This document shows, piece by piece, positions 1-8,737 of a DNA stretch of 64,000 bases. Below the pieces are notes generated by a model that did not search any database, was not told the DNA's origin, and worked only from the letters and a program-made list of their open reading frames with translations. A program made the position numbers and the translations under genes. The stretch is taken from the NCBI GenBank assembly GCA_016719105.1, contig JADKAQ010000001.1, forward strand, positions 744,001-808,000, in the 5' to 3' direction. Position 1 is the stretch's first letter. Each line of letters begins with the position of its first letter. This stretch comes from Gemmatimonadota bacterium. GTDB taxonomy: Bacteria > Gemmatimonadota > Gemmatimonadetes > Gemmatimonadales > Gemmatimonadaceae.

Positions 1-618
1 CTCATCTCCGCCTTCGCCGAGACCAACCGCCTCCCGTTCGACCTCCCCGAGGCCGAGTCGGAGCTGGTGACCGGGTACCACACCGAGTACTCGGCGATGA
101 AGTTCTCGATGTTCATGATCGCCGAGTACGCCAACATGGTCACGCAGTCGGCGATGCTGGCGACGCTCTTCTTCGGCGGGTGGGACATCCCGTTCATGAC
201 GGCCGACAACACCGGGGCGGTGAGTGGCCCGCTCGTGCTGCTGTCGGTGATCATCATGATGGCGAAGACGCTCTTCTTCATGTTCTTCTACATCTGGATC
301 CGCTGGACGCTTCCGCGCTTCCGGTATGACCAGCTGATGTCGTTGGGATGGAAGCTCCTCCTCCCGCTGGCGCTGGGCTACATCGTCATCGTGGCCTCGC
401 TGATGCTGGCGCTCGACGCCATGGGGATCGAGCGCGGGCTCGCGTACGCGGGGATCTTCCTGGCGGTCAATGCGGTCATCCTGTTCATCGCCTTCTCGCT
501 CATCGACCGCGGCCGCGTGCTGAGCCCGGCGTACGGACGCGCGTCGGCGGAGGAACTGGCCAGGCTGCGCGGCATCACCGCAGCGCGCGCGAATCTCTCG
601 ACCCAGGCAGGCGACTAA
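1..618 (+). CDS. nuoH: NADH-quinone oxidoreductase subunit H (3' part)
   Basis: The reading frame is open from base 1, so the 5' end lies outside the window; 205 codons remain. NuoH is the membrane subunit of complex I that joins the hydrophilic arm to the membrane arm and forms much of the quinone pocket. The visible start holds the family-typical loop AETNRLPFDLPEAE followed by ELVTGYHTEYS, a quinone-site region rich in acidic residues. Several hydrophobic membrane segments follow, and the C-terminus is short and charged. The TAA stop overlaps the nuoI start by one base (TAATG), so the two are translationally coupled. Identity is firm from the loop motif and the gene order H-I-J-K-L-M-N. 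Confidence 0.97.
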   Translation, partial: LISAFAETNRLPFDLPEAESELVTGYHTEYSAMKFSMFMIAEYANMVTQSAMLATLFFGGWDIPFMTADNTGAVSGPLVLLSVIIMMAKTLFFMFFYIWIRWTLPRFRYDQLMSLGWKLLLPLALGYIVIVASLMLALDAMGIERGLAYAGIFLAVNAVILFIAFSLIDRGRVLSPAYGRASAEELARLRGITAARANLSTQAGD

Positions 619-1115
619 TGGCCATCAACGTGAAGGTCGTGGACCGTCCCCTCTCGGAGACGAGCTACGTCCGGGCAACGCTGAAGGGGCTGGGCAACAC
701 CTTCAAGCACCTCATCGATCCCCACAAGGTGACCACGCAGTATCCCGAGCAGCGCGAGAGCATCTCGCCGCGCTGGCGCGGGACGCATCGCATGCTCACC
801 ACCGAGGACGGCAAGGCGAAGTGCGTGGCGTGCGGACTCTGCCCCACGGTGTGCCCCGCCAACTGCATCAAGCTGGTCCCGGGTGAGGACGAGCAGGGGA
901 ACCGCTATCCGCTCGTCTTCGAGATCGACGAGTTCCGCTGCATCTTCTGCGGCTACTGCCAGGAAGTGTGCCCCGAGGAGGCGATCCACCTCGGAAGGCA
1001 CTACGAGAATGCCGAGTATTCGCGCGAAGGCTTCGTCTACGACCTCGAGCGCCTGATGGCCCAGACGCACCCGGTGTGCGAGATGTGGGACCCGGCCGAC
1101 CCGAAAGGCGAGTAA
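618..1115 (+). CDS. nuoI: NADH-quinone oxidoreductase subunit I (2x4Fe-4S)
   Basis: This 165-aa ferredoxin-like subunit carries the electron path that leads to the last cluster before quinone. Two 4Fe-4S motifs are visible: CVACGLCPTVCP with C69, C72, C75 and C79, and CIFCGYCQEVCP with C108, C111, C114 and C118. In each set a further cysteine or proline context matches the classic 8Fe-8S ferredoxin fold. The start ATG overlaps the nuoH stop (TAATG) and the stop overlaps the nuoJ ATG in the same way. An open frame continues upstream inside nuoH, but the overlap start gives the normal family length. Confidence 0.97.
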   Translation: MAINVKVVDRPLSETSYVRATLKGLGNTFKHLIDPHKVTTQYPEQRESISPRWRGTHRMLTTEDGKAKCVACGLCPTVCPANCIKLVPGEDEQGNRYPLVFEIDEFRCIFCGYCQEVCPEEAIHLGRHYENAEYSREGFVYDLERLMAQTHPVCEMWDPADPKGE

Positions 1116-1651
1116 TGCCGAACTTCTTCTACGAGCTTCACTTCTATCTCTTCGGGCTGCTCGCGATCGCCTCGGCGCTCGCGTTCGTGACCCGCAAGAG
1201 CCCCGTGGCGGCGGCGCTGTGGCTGGTGCAGACCATGTTCTGCCTCGCCGCGCTCTACGTCATGATGGACGCGCACTTCGTCGGCGCCATCCAGGTGCTG
1301 GTCTATGCCGGTGCCATCATGGTGGTCTTCCTCTTCGTCGTCATGCTGCTCAACCTCGGGCATCCCGACGAGCTGTCGGACCTGCGCGGCAAGTGGGGGC
1401 GGATCGCGGCCGGCTTGTTAGGCATCGCCCTGCTGGCACAGGTGATGGCGCTCGGGCGCACACGCCCCGAGGCGTCCCTGGTGCAGAGTGACTTCGCGCG
1501 CGCCGAGAGCCTCAAGGATCTCAACGCCGTGAGCGCGATCGCCAAGCCGCTCTTCAGCGACAACCTGCTCGCCTTCGAACTCACGAGCATCCTGCTCCTC
1601 GTGGCCATCGTCGGCGCCGTCGTCCTCGGCAAACGGAGGGCCTCCGCATGA
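1115..1651 (+). CDS. nuoJ: NADH-quinone oxidoreductase subunit J
   Basis: A 178-aa, strongly hydrophobic protein with about five membrane helices. NuoJ is a core membrane-arm subunit next to NuoK and takes part in coupling quinone reduction to proton movement. The segment [17 protein letters not shown], about residues 63-79, is the conserved NuoJ helix that carries the pi-bulge in known structures. It starts at the TAATG overlap with nuoI and ends in an ATGA overlap with nuoK. One TTA leucine codon occurs, inside the motif GTTAGGC at 1417-1423. Confidence 0.96.
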   Translation: MPNFFYELHFYLFGLLAIASALAFVTRKSPVAAALWLVQTMFCLAALYVMMDAHFVGAIQVLVYAGAIMVVFLFVVMLLNLGHPDELSDLRGKWGRIAAGLLGIALLAQVMALGRTRPEASLVQSDFARAESLKDLNAVSAIAKPLFSDNLLAFELTSILLLVAIVGAVVLGKRRASA

Positions 1652-1944
1652 TGGTTCCCGAAGCGCTCGCGCTGTCCGCGGTGCTGTTCAGCATCGGGGT
1701 GATTGGTGTCCTCACCCGCCGCAACGCGATCATCATCTTCATGTGCGTCGAGCTCATGCTCAACGCGGTCAACCTGTCGTTCGTCGCCTTCTCCAGGTTG
1801 TACGGGATGACGGGACAGGTGTTCGTGGTGTTCGTCATGACCGTTGCCGCGGCTGAAGCCGCGGTGGGGCTCGCGATCATCATCTCGATTTTCCGCCACC
1901 GCCAGACGGTGGACCTCACGAACATCAATCTCCTCAAGGGCTGA
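1648..1944 (+). CDS. nuoK: NADH-quinone oxidoreductase subunit K
   Basis: A 98-aa protein with three membrane helices, the normal size for NuoK, which is related to MrpC. The second helix reads [17 protein letters not shown] and contains the conserved membrane-buried glutamate in the ELMLN motif; a second acidic residue ([11 protein letters not shown]) lies in the third helix. Both are known to matter for proton pumping in the family. The ATG overlaps the nuoJ stop (ATGATG, so a second start three bases on is possible). The TGA overlaps the nuoL ATG. Confidence 0.97.
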   Translation: MMVPEALALSAVLFSIGVIGVLTRRNAIIIFMCVELMLNAVNLSFVAFSRLYGMTGQVFVVFVMTVAAAEAAVGLAIIISIFRHRQTVDLTNINLLKG

Positions 1945-4148
1945 TGCTCCTCCAGGAAGCGGCAGCCGCCGGAGCGCACCCACTCGCCGGGACCGTGGCC
2001 GAGTGGATCTGGCTCGTCCCGATCCTCCCGCTGATCGGGTTCCTCATCAACGGCCTTCTCGCGCTCACCAGCGTGGCGAAGACGGGACCCAAGAATCCGT
2101 CGACGCACCACGCGCACCACGACGATCACGGGGACGCGCACGGTCACGGGCACGACGATCACGGTCATGGGCACGGCCACGACGACCATCACGCGCCGCC
2201 GCGGCACAAGCACGCGGGGCTCGTGAGCATCGTCGGGCCGGCGGTGCTCGCCGCGGCCTTCGTCCTCACCGCCACGATCTTCTTCGCACTGTCCGGTGCG
2301 CACGCCGAGCAGCCGTTCGTGAAGACGCTGTTCTCGTGGATGGCGGTCGGTGACCTGCGCATCGACGCGGCCTTCCAGGTCGACCAGCTCTCGATGGTGA
2401 TGGCGATGGTCATCACCGGCGTCGGGACGCTGATCCACCTGTTCTCGGTCGGCTACATGCAGGACGACCCGGGGTACCCGCGCTACTTCGCGTACCTCAA
2501 CCTGTTCGTCTTCTTCATGCTCATCCTGGTGCTGGGCGCCAACTACCCGCTGCTCTTCGTCGGGTGGGAAGGGGTGGGGCTGTGCTCGTACCTGCTGATC
2601 GGCTTCTGGTTCTCGGAGAAGGCGAACGCGGACGCGGGCAAGAAGGCGTTCATCGTCAACCGCATCGGCGACTTCGGCTTCCTCGTCGCCATGTTCCTGC
2701 TCTTCTCCAACCTGGGGACGCTGGACTTTGCCGGCGTCAACGCCGGGGCCGCGCAGTTTGCCCCTGGCGGCGCGCTGGTGACGGCGATCTGCCTCTTCAT
2801 GTTCCTCGGGTGCACGGGCAAGAGCGCGCAGATCCCACTCTACGTCTGGCTTCCCGACGCCATGGCGGGCCCGACACCGGTCTCGGCGCTCATCCACGCG
2901 GCGACCATGGTGACCGCGGGCGTGTATCTCATCGCCCGCAGCGCGGTCCTCTTCTCGCTGTCGCCGGTGGCCTCGCTCACCGTCGCCTTCGTCGGGGCGC
3001 TCACCGCGCTCTTCGCGGCGACGATCGGGCTCAAGCAGTGGGACATCAAGAAGGTCCTCGCGTACTCCACCGTCTCGCAGCTCGGCTACATGTTCGTGGG
3101 CGTGGGGGTTGGAGCATACGCGGCGGGGGTCTTCCACCTGGTCACGCACGCCTTCTTCAAGGCGCTCCTGTTCCTCGGGTCGGGGTCGGTGATCTACGCC
3201 ATGCACCGGGCGTATCACCACACCGGGAACCATGACGACGCGCAGGACATGCGCAACATGGGCGGGCTCCGGAAGTTCATGCCCGTGACGTTCAACCTGA
3301 TGTGGATCGCCACACTGGCGATTGCCGGCATCCCACCGTTTGCGGGCTTCTTCTCGAAGGACGAAATCCTCGGCTCGGTCTTCGCGCGCACGCACGGGTC
3401 GACGCTCGCCGAGGCGAGCTGGCTCGGCATCCCGGGGAGCGCGCTGCTCTACGCCATCTACGCGATCGGACTCACCTCGGCGCTCCTGACGGCGATCTAC
3501 ATGACGCGCATGATGCTCTACACCTTCCACGGCCCCAACCGGAGCGGCGAGAAGGAGCAGGGGCACCTGCACGAGGCGCCGTGGATCATGACCGGACCGC
3601 TGGCGGTGCTGGGCGTGCTCAGTGCAGCTGGCGGATGGCTCAACCTGCCGACGTTCTTCCCGGCAGGGCCGATCCAGGCGCTGCACCACTGGCTGGAGCC
3701 GGTGACGGGGGAGGCGGCGCTGCGCGTGACCAAGGGGCACGAGGCGCATCTCGAGCACAGCACCGAGTACGTCCTGGTCGGCATCGCGATCGCGATTGCC
3801 GCCATCGGCATCGCCTTCGCCATCGCGCGCCTCAAGCCGTCGGCGCTCGTCCCCAAGAACCAGTCGCCGGCGTCCGAAGGGATCGACCGGGTGCTGGAGC
3901 ACAAGTATTTCGTCGACGAAGGGTACGACAAGGTCGTGGTGCAGCCGCTCGTCGGGTTCTCGCGTGCCGTCCTGTGGAAGGGGATGGATGCGGGGATCAT
4001 CGACGGGCTGTTGGTGAACGGGAGCGCGCAGTTGGCCCGCGGCATCGGCTGGGTGGGTGCGCGGGTCCAGTCGGGCCAGGTGGGGACATACGCCTGGGTG
4101 CTCATCATCGGCGTCGTCGCGGTACTCGGCGCTTTCTCCCTGCGATAG
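1944..4148 (+). CDS. nuoL: NADH-quinone oxidoreductase subunit L
   Basis: A 734-aa antiporter-like subunit at the far end of the complex I membrane arm. Family motifs include FVGWEGVGLCSYLLIGFW with the key glutamate, and WLPDAMAGPTPVSALIHAATMVTAG after a buried lysine (GKSAQIP). The long C-terminal part contains the lateral-helix and final-helix region expected for NuoL. An unusual feature sits between the first two hydrophobic segments: residues 55-90 contain 16 histidines mixed with Asp and Gly. That makes a soluble, metal-binding-looking loop that most NuoL proteins lack as far as I recall. It starts in a TGATG overlap with nuoK; nuoM follows after 4 bases. Confidence 0.97.
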   Translation: MLLQEAAAAGAHPLAGTVAEWIWLVPILPLIGFLINGLLALTSVAKTGPKNPSTHHAHHDDHGDAHGHGHDDHGHGHGHDDHHAPPRHKHAGLVSIVGPAVLAAAFVLTATIFFALSGAHAEQPFVKTLFSWMAVGDLRIDAAFQVDQLSMVMAMVITGVGTLIHLFSVGYMQDDPGYPRYFAYLNLFVFFMLILVLGANYPLLFVGWEGVGLCSYLLIGFWFSEKANADAGKKAFIVNRIGDFGFLVAMFLLFSNLGTLDFAGVNAGAAQFAPGGALVTAICLFMFLGCTGKSAQIPLYVWLPDAMAGPTPVSALIHAATMVTAGVYLIARSAVLFSLSPVASLTVAFVGALTALFAATIGLKQWDIKKVLAYSTVSQLGYMFVGVGVGAYAAGVFHLVTHAFFKALLFLGSGSVIYAMHRAYHHTGNHDDAQDMRNMGGLRKFMPVTFNLMWIATLAIAGIPPFAGFFSKDEILGSVFARTHGSTLAEASWLGIPGSALLYAIYAIGLTSALLTAIYMTRMMLYTFHGPNRSGEKEQGHLHEAPWIMTGPLAVLGVLSAAGGWLNLPTFFPAGPIQALHHWLEPVTGEAALRVTKGHEAHLEHSTEYVLVGIAIAIAAIGIAFAIARLKPSALVPKNQSPASEGIDRVLEHKYFVDEGYDKVVVQPLVGFSRAVLWKGMDAGIIDGLLVNGSAQLARGIGWVGARVQSGQVGTYAWVLIIGVVAVLGAFSLR
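2106..2213 (+). other. histidine-rich insert in NuoL
   Basis: These bases encode NuoL residues 55-90, where 16 of 36 residues are histidine, with repeated HGH and DDH units. The stretch lies between two predicted membrane helices and so should be in a loop. The pattern resembles His-rich metal-binding or metal-buffering loops, for example those of zinc transporters. The function is inference only. Confidence 0.8.
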
Positions 4149-4152
4149 ACCG

Positions 4153-5751
4153 ATGCAAGCCTTGCTCGAATCGATCGGGTACAACTCCTGGGTCCTCCCG
4201 GCGCTGCTGATCATTCCGGTGATCGGCGCGCTCCTGGTGTGGCTGCATGGCGCGACGCTCAAGGGGGCGTCGGGCGATGCGCTGGCCAGTGCCGAAGGGA
4301 CGGCCCGGGTCATGACGCTCGCCATCTTCCTTCTCGAGTTTGTCGTCTCGATCGGCCTCTGGTGGTCGTTCGACCCGACGTCCAGCGGCTGGCAGGCCGG
4401 CTTCGACGCCCCGTGGATCGAGTCGTGGGGCTCGCGCTTCTCGCTCGGGATCGACGGCCTGTCGCTCATGATGGTGTTGCTCACCACCTTCCTGATGCCA
4501 CTGGCCGTCCTTGGCGGCTGGACGAGCATCTCGAAGAAGGTGCACGCCTATCACGCCCTCATGCTCCTCCTCACGGTGGGGATGCTCGGCGTCTTCGTGG
4601 CGCGCGACCTCTTCCTGTTCTACGTGATGTGGGAAGTGATGCTCATCCCGATGTACTTCATCGTCGGGATCTGGGGCGGGGAACGGCGCATCTACGCGTC
4701 CTTGAAGTTCTTCATCTACACGATGTTCGGCTCGCTCCTGATGCTGGTCGCCATCGTGTACCTCGGCTACCAGGCCGGGCTCGCCGACGGACGGCCGAAC
4801 TTCTCGTACGACGCCATCATGGCGGTGAGCGAGCTGCAACCCAAGGTGGCCTTCTGGCTCTTCCTCGCCTTCTTCGTGGCCTTCGCGGTGAAGGTCCCGA
4901 TGTTCCCGTTCCACACGTGGCTGCCTGACGCGCACGTCGAGGCGCCTACGGCAGGGTCGGTCATCCTGGCCGGCATCCTGCTCAAGCTCGGCACCTACGG
5001 ATTCCTGCGCCTGGCGATCCCGCTCTTCCCGGGGATCGCGATGCACGAGACGGTGCGCGCGGTGATCATCGCGCTCAGCGTGATCGGGGTGATCTACGGA
5101 TCGCTCGTCGCGCTGGTGCAGCCCGACTTCAAGAAGCTCGTCGCGTACTCATCGGTCGCCCACCTCGGCATGGTCATGCTCGGCATCTTCGCCATGACCA
5201 CCGAGAGCGTGCAGGGGGCGCTGATGGTGATGATCGGCCACGGCGTCTCGACCGGCGCGCTGTTTTTCCTCATCGGCATGATCTACGAGCGGAAGCACTC
5301 GCGCCTCATCGCCGACTACGGCGGTATCGCCAAGGTCGTCCCGATCTTCGCCACGGCGCTGACGGTCGTCGCCCTCAGCTCGATCGGGCTCCCCGGGACC
5401 AACGGCTTCATCTCCGAGTTCCTGGTGATGGTCGGCTCGTTCAAGACGGTCCCGTGGATGACGACCATCTCGGCGTTAGGCGTGATCCTGGCGGCGGCCT
5501 ACATGCTGTGGGCCGTGCAGCGGATCCTGTACAACCCGCTCGACAAGCCGGCCAATGCGCAGCTGACGGACCTCAACTGGCGCGAGATCACGCTGTTGGC
5601 GCCGCTCCTCTTCCTCATCATCTGGATGGGCGTCTACCCCAAGCCGGTCCTGTCCCGCATGGAAGCGTCGGCGGCCAAGTTCGTGCAGCAGGTGGAGACG
5701 CGTGCGGCCGCACAGCAAGCCACGATGAGCATCGCCACGGGAGGGAACTGA
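4153..5751 (+). CDS. nuoM: NADH-quinone oxidoreductase subunit M
   Basis: A 532-aa antiporter-like membrane subunit of complex I. Visible motifs are FYVMWEVMLIPMYFIVGIWGG with the conserved glutamate of the proton channel, and KVPMFPFHTWLPDAHVEAPT with its buried lysine, followed by the SVILAGILLKLGTYGF helix. The ATG at 4153 lies four bases after the nuoL stop and gives a normal NuoM length; an open frame continues further upstream inside nuoL but has no family sequence. nuoN begins two bases after the stop. It contains a TTA codon inside GTTAGGC at 5475-5481. Confidence 0.97.
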   Translation: MQALLESIGYNSWVLPALLIIPVIGALLVWLHGATLKGASGDALASAEGTARVMTLAIFLLEFVVSIGLWWSFDPTSSGWQAGFDAPWIESWGSRFSLGIDGLSLMMVLLTTFLMPLAVLGGWTSISKKVHAYHALMLLLTVGMLGVFVARDLFLFYVMWEVMLIPMYFIVGIWGGERRIYASLKFFIYTMFGSLLMLVAIVYLGYQAGLADGRPNFSYDAIMAVSELQPKVAFWLFLAFFVAFAVKVPMFPFHTWLPDAHVEAPTAGSVILAGILLKLGTYGFLRLAIPLFPGIAMHETVRAVIIALSVIGVIYGSLVALVQPDFKKLVAYSSVAHLGMVMLGIFAMTTESVQGALMVMIGHGVSTGALFFLIGMIYERKHSRLIADYGGIAKVVPIFATALTVVALSSIGLPGTNGFISEFLVMVGSFKTVPWMTTISALGVILAAAYMLWAVQRILYNPLDKPANAQLTDLNWREITLLAPLLFLIIWMGVYPKPVLSRMEASAAKFVQQVETRAAAQQATMSIATGGN

Positions 5752-5752
5752 G

Positions 5753-7303
5753 ATGCACTACGATCTCTCCATCCCCGCGCAGCTCACCATGGCGCTGGGC
5801 CCCGATCTCGTCCTGCTCGGCGGGGCGATGGTCCTGATGCTCGCCGCGGCCTGGGGGCCTGATTCCATTGCCCGGCAGCGCAGCGTTGGGCTGGCCAGCA
5901 TCGGGCTCGCCGTCGTCGTCCTCGTGGCCGTGGTCTTCACCGCGACGCGCAATCCGACAGCCGGCGCCGGCGTCATCGCCGTCGATGGTTTCCGCTGGGC
6001 GGCCGACGCACTGTTCCTCCTGGCCGCCATCATCGCGATCGCCCTCTCGGTCGACTACAACGCCCGCGAAGGGATCCTCGCGGGAGAGGCGCACGTCCTC
6101 ACCATCTTCGCCGTCGGCGGGATGATGTTGATGGCGGCCGCACGCGACCTCATGGTGCTCTTCCTCGGCATCGAGTTGATGTCGATTGCCGTGTATGTCC
6201 TGGCGGGGCTCAACCGTCGCAGCGCGCGCGCCGCCGAAGGGTCGCTCAAGTACTTCCTGCTCGGCGCCTTCTCGACGGCGTTCCTGTTGTATGGCATCGC
6301 ACTCGTCTACGGCGCCACCGGGTCGACCAACCTGACCGAGATCGGGGCGCGCATCGCCTCGCTCAACCTGTCCCAGTCGCCCATGCTCCTCGTGGGCGTA
6401 GCGCTCCTGTTGGTGGGCTTCGGCTTCAAGCTGGCGGCCGCCCCGTTCCACATGTGGGCCCCCGACGTGTACGAAGGGGCGCCGACGCCGATCTCGGGCT
6501 TCATGGCTGCCGGCGTGAAGGCCGCGGCCTTCGCCGCCTTCCTCCGCGTCTGGCTCGAAGCATTCCCGGGGGTGTACGCCGAGTGGCACAAGGCGGTCTG
6601 GTGGATCGCGGCCACGACGATGATCGTCGGCAACATCATCGCCCTGCAGCAGAAGAACCTGAAGCGCATGCTGGCGTACTCCAGCATCGGCCACACGGGC
6701 TTCATCCTCGTCGCGCTGGCAGCCGGAACACCGCAGGCGGCGACGGCCTTCCTGTTCTACCTGTTCGCGTACACCCTCGCGACCATGGGGGCATTCGCCG
6801 TCCTCATCGCCGTCGGGCAGTCGGGGAGCTCCGGCGATCGGATCGAGGACCTCCACGGCCTCTGGAACACCAATCCAGGGCTCGCGATCTCCATGATGGT
6901 CTTCATGCTCGCGCTGCTTGGCTTCCCGGTGTTCGGCGGCATGGGCTTCTTCGCCAAGTGGTACGTCCTGCAGTCCGCGATTCAGGCACCAGCTCCCCAG
7001 ATACGTCTGGCGATCGTGCTCGTCCTCACCTCGACCATCTCCGCCGGCTACTACGTTCCGGTCGTCATGGCGATGTTCATGAAGCCCCGCGCCGCCGATG
7101 CACCGACCGTTCCGGCCATGCCCGGACTGACCAAGCTGGTGGTGGGCGGGGCTGTCGCACTGATACTCTTCTTCGGGGTCTATCCCGACCCGATTGTCCG
7201 ACTGGCCAAGGCCTCCAGTTCGTTAGGGGTGCCCGCGGCGACTGGGGCCCCAGCACAACCGGGGGCACCGGCGCCTTCCACCGCGCCGACCACCGGACAG
7301 TGA
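5753..7303 (+). CDS. nuoN: NADH-quinone oxidoreductase subunit N
   Basis: A 516-aa antiporter-like subunit of the complex I membrane arm, between NuoM and NuoK in the assembled enzyme. Motifs include LGIELMSIAVYVLAGL with the conserved glutamate, and KLAAAPFHMWAPDVYEGAPT with the conserved lysine. About fourteen hydrophobic segments can be seen. The last 25 residues form an Ala/Pro/Gly tail (PGAPAPS), a low-complexity extension with no obvious role. It is the last nuo gene here, followed by a strong hairpin. Confidence 0.97.
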   Translation: MHYDLSIPAQLTMALGPDLVLLGGAMVLMLAAAWGPDSIARQRSVGLASIGLAVVVLVAVVFTATRNPTAGAGVIAVDGFRWAADALFLLAAIIAIALSVDYNAREGILAGEAHVLTIFAVGGMMLMAAARDLMVLFLGIELMSIAVYVLAGLNRRSARAAEGSLKYFLLGAFSTAFLLYGIALVYGATGSTNLTEIGARIASLNLSQSPMLLVGVALLLVGFGFKLAAAPFHMWAPDVYEGAPTPISGFMAAGVKAAAFAAFLRVWLEAFPGVYAEWHKAVWWIAATTMIVGNIIALQQKNLKRMLAYSSIGHTGFILVALAAGTPQAATAFLFYLFAYTLATMGAFAVLIAVGQSGSSGDRIEDLHGLWNTNPGLAISMMVFMLALLGFPVFGGMGFFAKWYVLQSAIQAPAPQIRLAIVLVLTSTISAGYYVPVVMAMFMKPRAADAPTVPAMPGLTKLVVGGAVALILFFGVYPDPIVRLAKASSSLGVPAATGAPAQPGAPAPSTAPTTGQ

Positions 7304-7308
7304 CCACA

Positions 7309-7331
7309 GCGGGGCCGCCACGCGGCCCCGC
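7309..7331 (+). terminator. hairpin after nuoN
   Basis: A perfect 9-bp stem, GCGGGGCCG paired with CGGCCCCGC, closes a 5-base loop (CCACG) five bases after the nuoN stop. The following bases, CTCGTTTA, are only weakly T-rich, so it may be an intrinsic terminator of modest strength or an mRNA 3'-end stabiliser for the nuo operon. Confidence 0.6.
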
Positions 7332-7357
7332 CTCGTTTACGGCCGCACGACTTCGAT

Positions 7358-8725
7358 ATGGCGATCAACGCAGGGATCTTCCGGCAGTATGACATTCGCG
7401 GTGTCGTGGGCGACGACCTCACCACCGAGGCCGCCGAAGCGATCGGACGCGCATACGCGGCGCACCTGGCGTCGCGCGGCATCCGCGGCAACGTCGCCGT
7501 TGGACGCGACAATCGCCCATCGGGGCTCGCGCTGCGCGATGCGCTGGTCGCCGGCCTCACGGCCTGCGGCGTCGACGTCATCGACATCGGCGTCGTCCCG
7601 ACCCCGCTCCTGTACTGGAGCCTGCATCATCTCCCGGTCGTTGGGGGGATCCAGATCACCGGCTCCCACAACCCGCCCGAGTACAACGGATTCAAGCTGT
7701 GCGTCGGCACCGAATCGCTGCACGGCGCGGGGATCCAGGGGCTCCTGCGCTTTATTCGCGAGGCGAGCTATCCCGCGGGGGAGGGGACCGTCTGCCACGA
7801 GGAGATCATCGCGCGTTACATCGATGACATCGTCGCCAAGGTCGGCCCACTCTCGCGACCGCTCAAGGTGGTGATCGACGCCGGCAACGGCGCCGGCGCG
7901 CTCGTGGCCGAGGCGCTCTTCTCGCGCCTGGGTGTCGCGGGGAGCTATCTCTTCTGCGAAAGCGACGGGACCTTTCCCAATCACCATCCCGATCCCACGG
8001 TGGTGGAGAACCTGCACGACCTCATCGCCGCCGTGCGCATGCAGGGGGCCGATCTGGGGATCGCCTTCGACGGCGATGCCGACCGCATCGGGCTGGTGGA
8101 TGGCGACGGGACGATCATCTGGGGCGATCACATCCTGATCCTCTATGCCCGCGATGTGCTGGCGCGCACCGGGGGAGGGCAGTCGATCATCTTCGACGTG
8201 AAGTGCTCGCAAGCGCTTCCTGACGCCATCGCCAAGGCCGGGGGAACGCCGGTGATGTGGAAGACCGGCCACTCCCTCATCAAGGACAAGATGAAGGAGC
8301 TCCACGCACCGGTTGCCGGGGAGATGTCCGGACACATGTTCTTCGCCGAGGGGTTCTACGGGCACGACGACGCGCTCTACGGCGCGGCGCGCCTGCTGCG
8401 CATCGTCGCCGACAGCGGGCGCTCGGTGCAGGAGCTGCTGTCCGACGTCCCCCCGTTCTTCTCCACGCCGGAGATTCGCGTGGACTGCGGTGACGAGCGC
8501 AAGTTTCCGCTCGTGGAGGCCGCAGCAAAGCACTTCAAGGCGACGCACGACGTGATCGACGTCGACGGGGTGCGCGTCCTCTTCGGCGACGGGTGGGGAC
8601 TGATTCGGGCGTCCAACACGCAGCCCATCCTGGTCACGCGCTACGAAGCGCTGACGCAGGACCGGCTGCAGGCCATCCGCGACGAGATGGAGGGGTGGCT
8701 GCGGTCGCAGGGCGTGAGTCCCTAA
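7358..8725 (+). CDS. phosphomannomutase/phosphoglucomutase
   Basis: A 455-aa alpha-D-phosphohexomutase that interconverts hexose 6- and 1-phosphates and so supplies sugar nucleotides for LPS and polysaccharide. The N-terminus has QYDIRG. The catalytic phosphoserine is S103 in TGSHNPPEYNGFK. The magnesium-binding loop is DGDADRIGLVD, the sugar-binding loop is GEMSGHMFF, and the phosphate-binding C-terminal domain has RASNTQPILVTRYEA. Its length is typical for the ManB/AlgC group. Mannose versus glucose specificity cannot be read from sequence alone. It stands alone between the nuo hairpin and the next gene 12 bases on. Confidence 0.9.
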   Translation: MAINAGIFRQYDIRGVVGDDLTTEAAEAIGRAYAAHLASRGIRGNVAVGRDNRPSGLALRDALVAGLTACGVDVIDIGVVPTPLLYWSLHHLPVVGGIQITGSHNPPEYNGFKLCVGTESLHGAGIQGLLRFIREASYPAGEGTVCHEEIIARYIDDIVAKVGPLSRPLKVVIDAGNGAGALVAEALFSRLGVAGSYLFCESDGTFPNHHPDPTVVENLHDLIAAVRMQGADLGIAFDGDADRIGLVDGDGTIIWGDHILILYARDVLARTGGGQSIIFDVKCSQALPDAIAKAGGTPVMWKTGHSLIKDKMKELHAPVAGEMSGHMFFAEGFYGHDDALYGAARLLRIVADSGRSVQELLSDVPPFFSTPEIRVDCGDERKFPLVEAAAKHFKATHDVIDVDGVRVLFGDGWGLIRASNTQPILVTRYEALTQDRLQAIRDEMEGWLRSQGVSP

Positions 8726-8737
8726 CGTGACCGTCGC

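Noticed and set aside
1581..4529. A 982-codon open frame on the - strand opposite nuoJ-nuoM
   Set aside because: It is antisense to clear complex I genes, its product is an Arg/His/Glu-rich non-biological string, and GC-rich DNA commonly leaves such frames open.
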